Assembly (NCBI RefSeq): GCF_007997005.1
Contig: NZ_VOSL01000019.1
Location: 1-64,000 of the forward strand
Direction: 5' to 3'
Length of the DNA stretch: 64,000 nucleotides
Source: Lujinxingia vulgaris
Lineage (GTDB): Bacteria > Myxococcota_A > Bradymonadia > Bradymonadales > Bradymonadaceae
Made by a program: the position numbers and the translations under genes. Of the stretch, positions 42,232 to 50,394 are shown one piece after another; positions within the stretch are counted from its first letter, which is position 1, and each line of letters begins with the position of its first letter. The notes under the pieces were generated by a model, which saw only the letters and a list, made by a program, of their open reading frames with translations, had not been told where the DNA came from and ran no database searches.

Positions 42232-43077
42232 ATGAGCGCGTTTTTTGATCTTTTCGAGAAGCCTAAAGGGCCGGGCGCCACGGAGACGCCGGCGGTGGCG
42301 TTGACCATCGCCGGCAGCGACAGCGGGGGCGGGGCAGGCATTCAGGCCGACTTAAAGACCTTTGCGGCCTGCGGGGTCTTTGGCACGAGCGTGCTCACGC
42401 TGCTCACCGCCCAGAACACCGTGGGGGTGAGCTCGGTGGAGATGGTCTCGGAGACGATGGTGCGCGCGCAGCTCGACGCGGTGCTGGGCGATCTTAAACC
42501 CACCGCCGCCAAGACCGGGGCGCTGGGCAACGAGGTGATGATCGGGTGCGTGGTGGAGTATCTCGAAGATCATCCGATGGAGCGCCTGGTGGTTGATCCG
42601 GTGATGATCTCCAAGCACGGGGAGCCCTTGATGCCGCCCTCGGCCTTTGTGGCGCTGCGCGAGAAGCTGTTGCGCCACGCGCTGATCGTGACGCCCAACC
42701 GTTTTGAGGCCGGGCATCTGAGCGGCATGAAGGAGGTCGAGAGCGTGCAGGATATGAAAGAGGCCGCCAAACGGCTGCACGGCGCCGGCGCGAAGAACGT
42801 GGTGATCAAGGGCGGGCATTTTGAGCGCATCGTGCGCGACGTGTTTTATGACGGCTCGGGCTTTGTGGAGTTCGGGGCGGATCGGGTGGACTCCAAACGG
42901 GTGCACGGCTCGGGGTGTACCTTCTCGGCGGCGATCTGCGCGCGGCTTTCTCGGGGTGATGCGCTGGTGGATGCGGTGGCCTTTGCCCGCGAATTCATCA
43001 GCGAGGCGATCGAGAAGGCGCCGAAGATCGGGGAGGGAATTTCGCCGGTGAATCCGATGCACGGGGTGTGGCGGTGA
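42232..43077 (+). CDS. thiD: Hydroxymethylpyrimidine/phosphomethylpyrimidine kinase
   Basis: 281 residues, ribokinase-like. It phosphorylates the pyrimidine moiety of thiamine twice. The substrate-binding start is LTIAGSDSGGGAGIQADLKT, then GVFGTSVLTLLTAQNT, VVDPVMISKHGEPL, VTPNRFEAGHLSG and the anion hole HGSGCTFSAAICA. A short N-terminal extension precedes the usual start. It overlaps murF-alr by four bases (GTGA). Other thiamine genes are absent, so it may be a salvage enzyme. Confidence 0.93.
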   Translation: MSAFFDLFEKPKGPGATETPAVALTIAGSDSGGGAGIQADLKTFAACGVFGTSVLTLLTAQNTVGVSSVEMVSETMVRAQLDAVLGDLKPTAAKTGALGNEVMIGCVVEYLEDHPMERLVVDPVMISKHGEPLMPPSAFVALREKLLRHALIVTPNRFEAGHLSGMKEVESVQDMKEAAKRLHGAGAKNVVIKGGHFERIVRDVFYDGSGFVEFGADRVDSKRVHGSGCTFSAAICARLSRGDALVDAVAFAREFISEAIEKAPKIGEGISPVNPMHGVWR

Positions 43078-45752
43078 GCAGCAACGGGTCGGTTGCGAGT
43101 GGCGAGTCGGCCGCGCGGCTGACGCTGGGAGAGGTGGCCCGCTGGGCGAACGGGCGGCTCGACGGGGGCGATCCGGACACGGCGATCAGCGAAGTGGTGG
43201 TGGATTCGCGGCGACTTCTGGCCACGGGCGCGCTTTTTGTGGCGCTGGAGGGGCCGCGTTTTGACGGGCATGCCTACGTGCGCCAGGCTCTGGAGTCGGG
43301 GGCGGGCGCGGCGCTTGTGCATCACGGGCGTCGGGAGGAGTTCGGCGAAGGCGCCTTGATTCGGGTGGCGGACACGCGGGCGGCGTTGCAGGCGATCGCG
43401 GCGGCCTGGCGCGCGAAGTTCGACATTCCGGTGGTGGCGATCACCGGCTCCAACGGCAAAACGATCGTCAAAGATATGCTGGCGAGCATGCTGGCGCGGG
43501 GCCATACGGTGCACGCCAGCCCCGGGAGCTACAACTCGCAGGTGGGGGTGCCGCTGACGCTGCTGGGCATTCGCCCGGTGCACGATGTGGCGCTGATCGA
43601 GGTGGGCATCAGCCAGCGCGGGGAGATGGCCCGGCAGGTGGCGATGGTGCAGCCGACCCACGGGATTCTGACGAATATCGGCTCGGCGCACGCCGCCGGT
43701 CTGGGGGATGCGCGGGGGATCGCCGAAGAAAAGATGCGTCTTTTTGAGGGGTTGGAGCCCGGCCGACTGGTCGTTTTGAGGGAGGTTTTCGATGCATTTT
43801 CGGACCTGTTTCACGTGAAACCGCATCTGGTGGAGGTGGGGATCGCAGGGGATGGGGAGGCCGATCCGGCGCTCGCGGAGAGTGGTGGTGCGGGTGGGCT
43901 GGAGGGGGAGCTTGCCGGCGCGGAGCGTGACACCGATGAGACTCGGGAGGAGGCTGAAGGGCGCCCAACGACTGGCGATGGCGAGGATGGGTTAAGCGTT
44001 GCTCGCCAGGTGCGGGCCCTGGCCTCGGGCTGGCGATTTGAGCTGGCGCTGGCGGGCAACGGCAGCCGGGTGGTGCGCCTGCGGGTGCCCGGAGCGCATA
44101 ATGTGCAGAACGCCTCGGTGGCCGCGGCGATGGCCGGGATTCTGGGCGCCTCGATGAACGAGGTGGTCGGCGGGCTGGAGCGTTTTGAGCTCAGCGAGAT
44201 GCGCCTGCAGATGCACACGACGAGCGGGGGCGTGACGCTGATCAACGACGCGTACAACGCCGACCCCTCCAGCGCGCGGGCGGCGCTGGAGGTGCTGCGC
44301 AACTTCTCGGCCGGTCAGCGCAGCGTGGCGATCCTGGGGGATATGCTCGATCTGGGCGCCCGGGCCGAGGAGGCGCATCGGGAGCTGGGGAGGACGGTGG
44401 CGCGCCATCAGATCGACGCGCTTTACCTGCTCGGTGAGCTCGCAAAATACATTGGCGAGGGGGCGGTGGAGGCGGGCATGGACCCGGAGCGCATCCACCA
44501 GGCCGGGGGGTTGGAGGCGCTCAACCGCGTGCTGGAGGAGCGGCTGGTGGCCGGCGATGTGGTGCTCTTTAAGGCCAGCCGCACCATCGGGCTCGACCGC
44601 GCGGCGCACCATCTTCTGGAGAGCGTGGCGCCCACGCGCCTGTCGATCGATCTGGGGGCGATCCGCGACAATTACCACGCGCTCAGTCGTCATCTGGGCG
44701 ATGAGGTGGGGGTGATGGCCGTGGTCAAGAGTTTTGGCTACGGCAATGACGCCACCCGCGTCTCGCAGTTGCTGGCGCGCCAGGGGATCCGCGCGCTGGC
44801 GGTGGCGTACCCGGATGAGGCGATTCCGCTGAGGCGCCGGGGCATTCGTTTGCCGATTTTAGTGACCAACGTGCAGGCGGCGGAGGCCGATAAGATCGTC
44901 AAATACGATCTGACCGCGTTGATTTATGCGCTGCCCGTGGCTCGCGCGCTGCAAATGCAGGCGCGCCGCGCCGGCAGGGAGGTCGATGTGCACCTGGAGA
45001 TCGACAGCGGCATGCGCCGGGTGGGGCTGCGCCCGGAGGATGCGGTGGCCTTTGGCAAAAAGGTCGCCGGGATGAGCGGGCTGCGCATCGGCGGGGTGAT
45101 GACGCACCTGGCCGCCGCCGACGATCCGAACGAAGACGCGTTCACCCACCGCCAGCTCGACGCGTTTGACGGGGTGCTCGAGGGTCTGCGGGCCGCGGGC
45201 GTGCCCACAGGCGTTGTGCACGCGGCGAACACCGCGGCGGCCTGGCGCCACAGGCGCGCGCGATACTCGATGGTGCGGGTGGGGCTCGGGCTTTACGGGC
45301 TGCACCCCTCGGAGGCGGTGGGCGATGTGGCGCGTGGGGTGCGCCCGGCGCTGCGCTTTACGACGCGGATTTTGCATCTTCAGCAGGTGGAGCCCGGCGA
45401 TACGGTGGGCTACGGGCGCACCTGGCGCTGTGAGGGGCAGGCGCGCCGTCTGGCGACGATCGCGGTGGGGTACAACGATGGCTTCCCGCGCTTTTTGTCC
45501 AACGGTGGTGAGGTGATGGTGGGGGGACGACGTTGCCCGGTGGTGGGCAACGTGTGCATGGATGTGGCGATGATCGACGTCACCGACGCCGGCGCGGTGC
45601 GCGTGGGCGATGAGGTGCTGCTCTTTGGAGAAGCCTCACCGGAGGGCCCGGCGATCGCGGTGGAGGAGTGGGCGGAGCGGGGCCAGACCATCTCGTACGA
45701 GCTGCTCTGTCGCATCTCGCCACGGGTACGGCGGATCTTTTTGACCGAATGA
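43074..45752 (+). CDS. MurF-alanine racemase fusion
   Basis: 892 residues from GTG 43074, which overlaps the thiD stop as GTGA (GTG 43068 is possible). Residues ~1-515 are MurF, adding D-Ala-D-Ala to the UDP-MurNAc tripeptide: VVAITGSNGKTIVKDML, NIGSAHAAGLGD, INDAYNADPSSARAAL and LGDMLDLG. Residues ~520-892 are a PLP alanine racemase: Lys552 in VVKSFGYGND, HLEIDSGMRRVGL, VGLGLYGLHP, GYGRTW and VGNVCMDVAMIDV. A Glu/Gly-rich insert at ~250-310 interrupts MurF; a parS-like site is encoded just before it. Such fusions are best known from Bacteroidetes. Confidence 0.94.
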   Translation: MSSNGSVASGESAARLTLGEVARWANGRLDGGDPDTAISEVVVDSRRLLATGALFVALEGPRFDGHAYVRQALESGAGAALVHHGRREEFGEGALIRVADTRAALQAIAAAWRAKFDIPVVAITGSNGKTIVKDMLASMLARGHTVHASPGSYNSQVGVPLTLLGIRPVHDVALIEVGISQRGEMARQVAMVQPTHGILTNIGSAHAAGLGDARGIAEEKMRLFEGLEPGRLVVLREVFDAFSDLFHVKPHLVEVGIAGDGEADPALAESGGAGGLEGELAGAERDTDETREEAEGRPTTGDGEDGLSVARQVRALASGWRFELALAGNGSRVVRLRVPGAHNVQNASVAAAMAGILGASMNEVVGGLERFELSEMRLQMHTTSGGVTLINDAYNADPSSARAALEVLRNFSAGQRSVAILGDMLDLGARAEEAHRELGRTVARHQIDALYLLGELAKYIGEGAVEAGMDPERIHQAGGLEALNRVLEERLVAGDVVLFKASRTIGLDRAAHHLLESVAPTRLSIDLGAIRDNYHALSRHLGDEVGVMAVVKSFGYGNDATRVSQLLARQGIRALAVAYPDEAIPLRRRGIRLPILVTNVQAAEADKIVKYDLTALIYALPVARALQMQARRAGREVDVHLEIDSGMRRVGLRPEDAVAFGKKVAGMSGLRIGGVMTHLAAADDPNEDAFTHRQLDAFDGVLEGLRAAGVPTGVVHAANTAAAWRHRRARYSMVRVGLGLYGLHPSEAVGDVARGVRPALRFTTRILHLQQVEPGDTVGYGRTWRCEGQARRLATIAVGYNDGFPRFLSNGGEVMVGGRRCPVVGNVCMDVAMIDVTDAGAVRVGDEVLLFGEASPEGPAIAVEEWAERGQTISYELLCRISPRVRRIFLTE
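43807..43822. promoter_or_regulatory. parS-like site 3, inside murF-alr
   Basis: TGTTTCACGTGAAACC matches TGTTTCACGTGAAACA at 15 of 16 positions. It is read in frame as part of LFHVKP around residue 246, immediately before the low-complexity insert of MurF. Confidence 0.88.
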
Positions 45753-46085
45753 GGCGTGACGCGTCGTCCTCGGCTCGCCCGCCACCCTTGTTTGTTTCAT
45801 TGTTCTCCCAACGTGCAAAACACGCTCGCCGCGCCCGGTGAGGGTGCGCAGATTTGAGGACGATCCAGAAAGTTGGGAAGGGGGTCGACGTCGCCAGCGT
45901 CCGAGTTGTGGGGCTGAGCGCCGAGTTCTGCTGGAAGAGCGCCGCTGACTTGCTTGTTGCGTAACCGGGCTTATGTTAACTTTGTGCCGTAGGCCCGTAC
46001 TACGCCGTGAGCAAACGCGGACGCCGCTCGAAGCAGCAGACCTGGCGTCAAAGACAGCGCAGGGCGTAAAAAACAACCAACCCTT
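45753..46085 (+). other. Intergenic leader before infC
   Basis: There is no supported gene here. No hairpin-plus-T terminator for murF-alr was found. The final ~100 bases are purine-rich (GGGCGTAAAAAACAACCAAC) and form the leader of infC. A promoter is likely but no convincing -35/-10 pair can be named. Confidence 0.5.
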
Positions 46086-46100
46086 GAGGAGGTCATTATT
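46086..46100 (+). promoter_or_regulatory. Ribosome binding site and AUU start of infC
   Basis: GAGGAGGT (46086-46093 region) is followed by ATT ATT CGC. The codon at 46098 lies five bases after AGGAGG and is in frame with the IF3 protein; no ATG, GTG or TTG in frame gives a full-length N-terminus. An AUU start is the hallmark of IF3 autoregulation. Confidence 0.85.
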
Positions 46101-46646
46101 CGCCGGAGCAATCATAACGATCGCAATAACGCGGGACATCGCGTCAACCACTCCATTCGCGCATCCGAAGTTCGGGTGATCTCGCCGGATGGCGAGCAGC
46201 TGGGGATCATGCATCCCAATGAGGCTCGCGATAAGGCCAAAGAGTTTGGTCTGGATCTGGTGGAGGTCGCGCCCAACTCGCGCCCGCCGGTCTGTCGCAT
46301 CATGGATTTTGGTAAGTACCAGTACGACCAGTCCAAGAAAGCGGCCGCATCGCGCTCAACGCGCGTGCAGCTCAAGACCGTGCAGCTGCGTCCGAACACC
46401 GACGACCACGACATGGACGTGAAGTTGCGCCGCGCCAAGAAGTTTTTGGAGGGCGGCAACCAGGTGCGATTTGTCATGCGTATGCGAGGCCGCGAGCGCG
46501 CCTACACCCAGCGTTGGGTGGAGCATCTTGGCGAGCTGCTGGCAGATTTTTCCGAGAACTACGAGACGCCCATCAATGTGGTGTCGTCTCCGCGAGGAGA
46601 AGGCTGGAGGATCCACGCGATCGTCGAGCCTGCTTCGACCTCATAA
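46098..46646 (+). CDS. infC: Translation initiation factor IF-3
   Basis: 182 residues when started at ATT 46098 (46095 is also possible), close to the 180 residues of E. coli. The N-terminal domain RVNHSIRASEVRVIS and GEQLGIM, linker LVEVAPNSRPPVCRIMDFGK, and the C-terminal domain VQLRPNTDDHDMDVKLRRA, GNQVRFVMRMRGRE are all typical. A later GTG (46176) would cut off the conserved start of the N-domain. IF3 prevents wrong starts on the 30S subunit and discriminates against its own AUU codon. The usual partners thrS, rpmI and rplT are not adjacent; a strong terminator follows. Confidence 0.93.
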   Translation: MRRSNHNDRNNAGHRVNHSIRASEVRVISPDGEQLGIMHPNEARDKAKEFGLDLVEVAPNSRPPVCRIMDFGKYQYDQSKKAAASRSTRVQLKTVQLRPNTDDHDMDVKLRRAKKFLEGGNQVRFVMRMRGRERAYTQRWVEHLGELLADFSENYETPINVVSSPRGEGWRIHAIVEPASTS

Positions 46647-46737
46647 GGGTTACGCCGTTCGCCGGTGCGCGCCTGTGAGGGCGCGCTGGCGAGCGGGTGA
46701 ACGAGGCGGCCGATGTTGAGCATCGGGCGCGCTAACG

Positions 46738-46780
46738 TAAAAGATCCGGCGATCGCGAGGCGATCGCCGGATCTTTTTTT
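46738..46780 (+). terminator. Rho-independent terminator after infC
   Basis: AAAAGATCCGGCGATCG and its complement CGATCGCCGGATCTTTT flank CGAGG, followed by TTTTTTT. One of the strongest terminators in the window. Confidence 0.96.
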
Positions 46781-46890
46781 GGGGCGATTTGGCCGGGTGG
46801 CGGCGTTGCCCCAGATCGAAGCGCGACGTATGATGCGGCCGCATCTGCCGGAATCGACAAAAAGGCAACCCACAGGCGTTGATAAACGTG

Positions 46891-48507
46891 ATGGATCAGC
46901 GAGCAGCAATCGACACATTGAGGGCGCGCTTTGAGGCGCTCTCCGAGCCCGAAAGCGCCCATAGCGAAGGCAGCGCGAAGATCGCGCAGGGCCTGGCCGA
47001 CATCATCGGCGAGCTCGATGATGAGGGTGCCGACGCTACTCGTCTCGACGTGATCGTGCGCGGGCTCTCGGGCCTGGCCGACTTTTTGAGCGCGCGCCAG
47101 GCGGCCAGCAGCAAGGCGCCGGCCAAGGTCAAGGCTTCAGGCGGCGCAGCCGCCGGGCTGGAGCAGTTTGTGGAGGCCTTCCAGCAGGAGGCCAGCCGTC
47201 GGCTCACCGGGCTGTCGATCGCGATGATGGGGATCTTTAGCGAGCACGGCTCTGAAGAGGCCCTGCAGCAGTCGACCTCGCACCTGCACGCGATCCGCGG
47301 CGGTGCGGCGATGCTGGGCTTAAAGCCCGTGGCCGAAGTCACCGGGACGATGGAGCAGGTGCTCGTGGCGATGCGTAAGGTCGAGCCGAGCAAACGCGCC
47401 TGGCCCACCAAGACTCTGCTGCGTGGCTATGCGCTTATTGAGGACGCCGCCCGTGAGAAGGGCGCGCGCATCGATGAGATGCAGGCCGATGAGATCGTGC
47501 AGGAACTTCGCAAAACCCTCGGCGAGCTCGGGCAGACCCGGCAGGCCGGGGAGTCGAAGAGCGGCGCGGCGGTGCTCGTGCCGGCCAAACAGGCCTCCGG
47601 AGCGAAGACCTCGCCCGAGGCGGGCGCCGAGGCCAACGAGGTTGCGGAGATTCCGGCCGAGATTGAGGGCGTGGCTGAGGTCACCGACGTGGAAGACGGG
47701 CCGGCGCCGGAGGTGCTGGAGCAGCGCATTCTGGTGGTCGACGACATCCCCACCATCGCGGCGAGCGTGGGCTTTTTGCTCTCGGATCTGGAGGTGCCCA
47801 TCGACATCGCCGAGAATGGCGAGGAGGCGCTTCAGATGCTGCAGGAGCAGGCCTACTCGCTGGTGATCTCGGATGTGGATATGCCGCGGATGGACGGGGT
47901 GGCGCTCACGCGGATGGTGCGTTCGACGCCGGGGCTCGACCATATCCCGGTGATTCTGCTCACGAGCCTGGATCACCCGGAGCAGCGCGAGGCGGGCCTT
48001 AAAGCCGGCGCGATCGACTACCTGATCAAGGGCTCGATTGGCGGCGGGGAGCTTGTGAACCGCGTGCAGGAGATCCTCACCGTGGCGCCTTATGTGGAGC
48101 GTCAGGAGACGGTGCGCAAGCAGCGCATCCTGGTGGCGGAAGACACCGAGACGGTGGCCGCTTCGATCGCGTTTGTGCTCTCGGAGGGGCCCTACGATAT
48201 TGTGCTGGCGACCGACGGCAAAGATGCGCTCTCGCGGATCAAGCAGGCCGACTACGACCTGTTGATCACCGACATGCAGATGCCCTATATGAGCGGCACG
48301 GAGCTTGTGCGCGCGGTGCGCGGGCTGGGCACCTTTGACGATCTTCCGATCGTGATGCTCACAAGTGTGCAAGATGAAGAGGAGATCGCGCAGGCGGTCT
48401 CAGCCGGGGTGAATCGCTACTTGATTAAGGGCGAGATCGCCGGCGGGAAGTTACTCAACCTGGTGGAAGAGCTGCTGGCCGCCGATCGCGAGTCGCTCGG
48501 TGTCTAG
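46891..48507 (+). CDS. HPt and double receiver-domain signalling protein
   Basis: 538 residues from ATG 46891. Residues ~85-215 look like a histidine phosphotransfer domain with HAIRGGAAMLGL (His133 as likely phosphosite, Arg replacing the usual Lys). An Ala/Glu-rich linker follows. Two receiver domains: ~283-405 (RILVVDDIPT, Asp328 in ISDVDMPRMDG, LLTSLD, LIKG) and ~412-535 (RILVAEDTET, Asp461 in ITDMQMPYMSG, MLTSVQ, LIKGE). There is no output domain, so it probably relays phosphate within a phosphorelay or chemosensory-like path. A single receiver protein follows 29 bases later. Confidence 0.87.
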   Translation: MDQRAAIDTLRARFEALSEPESAHSEGSAKIAQGLADIIGELDDEGADATRLDVIVRGLSGLADFLSARQAASSKAPAKVKASGGAAAGLEQFVEAFQQEASRRLTGLSIAMMGIFSEHGSEEALQQSTSHLHAIRGGAAMLGLKPVAEVTGTMEQVLVAMRKVEPSKRAWPTKTLLRGYALIEDAAREKGARIDEMQADEIVQELRKTLGELGQTRQAGESKSGAAVLVPAKQASGAKTSPEAGAEANEVAEIPAEIEGVAEVTDVEDGPAPEVLEQRILVVDDIPTIAASVGFLLSDLEVPIDIAENGEEALQMLQEQAYSLVISDVDMPRMDGVALTRMVRSTPGLDHIPVILLTSLDHPEQREAGLKAGAIDYLIKGSIGGGELVNRVQEILTVAPYVERQETVRKQRILVAEDTETVAASIAFVLSEGPYDIVLATDGKDALSRIKQADYDLLITDMQMPYMSGTELVRAVRGLGTFDDLPIVMLTSVQDEEEIAQAVSAGVNRYLIKGEIAGGKLLNLVEELLAADRESLGV

Positions 48508-48536
48508 GCGGCGGTGAGGCCAGAGGAAAGGGATTC

Positions 48537-48908
48537 ATGGCGCGGGTATTGATCGTTGAAGACAGTCCGTTGATCGTGCAGATGCTCACGATGGTGTGCC
48601 AGGGGGCGGGCCATGAGGTGGTGGCATGCGAGCGCTTCGGGGAGGTCGGCCAGGTGGCCGGACAGGGCTTTGATGTGGTGATCACGGATCTGAACCTGCC
48701 GGAGGTTCCGGGTGACGATACGGTGGTGGCGCTGCGGGCGATTGAGGCCCTGGCGAGCCTGCCGGTGATCATTGTGTCGGGGCGTCCGCGGGCGGAGCTG
48801 GAGCAGATCGCCGCGGAGCGCGGGGCGCAGGGGGCGCTGTCGAAAGATGACGGCATGCCGGTGATCGCTGCGGAGCTTCCGCCGATGATCGCCAATCTGG
48901 TCGGTTGA
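48537..48908 (+). CDS. Single-domain response regulator
   Basis: 123 residues, CheY-like. Acidic pocket in VLIVEDSPLI, phosphoacceptor Asp51 in VITDLNLPE, Ser in VIIVSGRP, and the Lys region LSKDDG. It has no DNA-binding or enzymatic output, so it acts by protein contact. It sits behind the HPt/double receiver gene in the same direction with AGAGGAAAG before ATG, so the two are likely co-transcribed. The type III-like operon converges on it from the other strand. Confidence 0.9.
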   Translation: MARVLIVEDSPLIVQMLTMVCQGAGHEVVACERFGEVGQVAGQGFDVVITDLNLPEVPGDDTVVALRAIEALASLPVIIVSGRPRAELEQIAAERGAQGALSKDDGMPVIAAELPPMIANLVG

Positions 48909-48922
48909 GCGCGACCGACGAC

Positions 48923-49327
48923 TCAGGACGCGACAAAAGGGGCGGGGCAGCATCGTAAGAGGGCCAGCGCGCGTTTTGCGCGCGGGTCGTCGCGCGGGAC
49001 CAGCCGGCAGAGCTCGGTGATGGCGTGGCGCGCGGCGTCGGGCTCCGAGCAGATGACCTGAACTTCAGCCAGGGCAAGCCAGGTCTGCGGGCGGCGATCG
49101 CCGTGGCGCGTGGCCTGCGTGAGCGCCTGCGCCGCGTCGCTTAGCCGCCCGCGTCGCCACAAGGACTCGCCGAGGTAGTACCAGGCCGAGCCGTCGGTGG
49201 CGTCGAGGCTCAGCAGACCGCGGGTCAGGGCCTCGCTTTTGTGGAGGTGCCCGCGCTCCAGATTCCAGTAGGCGAGCTGCAGGATGGCGCGGCGCGCGCT
49301 TTCGTCGATAGGGGGTGGGGTGGTCAT
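48923..49327 (-). CDS. TPR protein, type III chaperone-like
   Basis: 134 residues. Three tetratricopeptide-like helix pairs (LAYWNLERGHLHKSEALTRG, AWYYLGESLWRRGRLSDAAQ, TWLALAEVQVICSEPDAARH). Size and position recall SycD/LcrH class II chaperones, which hold translocators of type III secretion systems, but the resemblance is structural only. Its ATG overlaps the stop of the sctU-like gene by four bases (ATGA), so it is the last gene of the export operon. Confidence 0.75.
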   Translation of the reverse strand: MTTPPPIDESARRAILQLAYWNLERGHLHKSEALTRGLLSLDATDGSAWYYLGESLWRRGRLSDAAQALTQATRHGDRRPQTWLALAEVQVICSEPDAARHAITELCRLVPRDDPRAKRALALLRCCPAPFVAS

Positions 49328-50394
49328 GGGTGCCCCGGGTGTGGGCGCGACTCGGCGTCGCGCAGGCTGTAGACGTGGCGCAAAATCTCGGCCACCGGCT
49401 CAAAGAAGGCTTCGGGAATCTCGGTGTCTTCGCCCAGCTCGACCAGGGCGCGGGCCAGCGAGATGTTCTGAACGACGGGGATGTTGTGGCGGTAGGCCGC
49501 GCGTTTGATGACCTGGGCGGTCACGCCGCGGCCGCAGGCGACGATGGTGGGCGCGCGCATCGCGTTCTGGTCGTAGCTGATGGCCACGGCCACGTGGGTG
49601 GGGTTGACGACGACGGCGTCCGCGTCGCGCACGCGGGCCAGGCCGTTGCCGGCGGTGAGCTCGCGGTGAAGTTGTTTGCGTTTGCCCTTGAGCTGGCCGT
49701 CGCCTTCGCTCTCTTTGTGCTCGCGTTTGATCTCGTGTTTGGCCATGCGCAGTCCTTTCGTGAAGTTGTAGCGCTGCAAGAGAAGATCGCAGATGCCAAA
49801 AACGACCAGGCCGGCGACCAGGTGGGTGGTGAGCTCGAAGGTGGCCTGAGAGAGGCCGCTCAACGCGCCGAGCAGCGAGCCGCCCGGGGCGCGGGAGACC
49901 GGTGGCAGCCAGTCGCCCAGGATGCCGTAGCCGACAAACCCCATCAGGCTGAGCTTGAGCAGGTTCTTGATCAGCTCGACGAGGCGATCTTTGGAGACGA
50001 GCTTTTTGGCGCCCTGGATGGGGTCGAGGCGCTGCGGATCGGGGATCAGGGGCTTGAGAACGAGCATCGCGCCGACCTGCAGGTAGGTGGCCAGGGCGGC
50101 GGCGATAAAGGCTGTGCCGAGCACCGGCGCGAGCGCGCGGGCCAGACTCATCAGGGCTTCCCGGGGGAGGGGGCCGATGTGCGTCGCGTCGAGGTCGGGG
50201 CGCGTGGCCAGCTCGATGGCGCGGGCGCTTAAGCTGGCGAGCTCCAGGGCGATGCGCGGCAGGGTGAGGGTGAGGGTGGCCAGGGCGATGAGCATCACCG
50301 CGACGCCGGTAAACTCCTGAGATTTGGCGACTTTTCCGTCCTTTCGGGCGTCGCGCAGCTTTTTGGGAGTGGGATCTTCGGTTTTTTCGCTCAC
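49324..50394 (-). CDS. sctU: Type III export switch protein SctU/FlhB family
   Basis: 356 residues starting at GTG 50394 (GTGA overlap with the sctT-like stop). MSEKTEDPTPKKLRDARKDG is the family N-terminus. Four membrane helices follow to ~225, then the cytoplasmic linker FTKGLRMAKHEIKREHKESE and GKRKQLHRE, which resembles injectisome-type more than flagellar proteins. The autocleavage site Asn264-Pro-Thr-His (VVNPTHVAVAI) is intact. In known systems cleavage at NPTH switches substrate class. Confidence 0.9.
   Translation of the reverse strand: MSEKTEDPTPKKLRDARKDGKVAKSQEFTGVAVMLIALATLTLTLPRIALELASLSARAIELATRPDLDATHIGPLPREALMSLARALAPVLGTAFIAAALATYLQVGAMLVLKPLIPDPQRLDPIQGAKKLVSKDRLVELIKNLLKLSLMGFVGYGILGDWLPPVSRAPGGSLLGALSGLSQATFELTTHLVAGLVVFGICDLLLQRYNFTKGLRMAKHEIKREHKESEGDGQLKGKRKQLHRELTAGNGLARVRDADAVVVNPTHVAVAISYDQNAMRAPTIVACGRGVTAQVIKRAAYRHNIPVVQNISLARALVELGEDTEIPEAFFEPVAEILRHVYSLRDAESRPHPGHP

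Noticed and set aside
46176-46646. infC starting at GTG 46176
   Set aside because: It would remove RVNHSIRASEVR, part of the conserved IF3 N-domain; the ATT start with GAGGAGG fits length and known biology.
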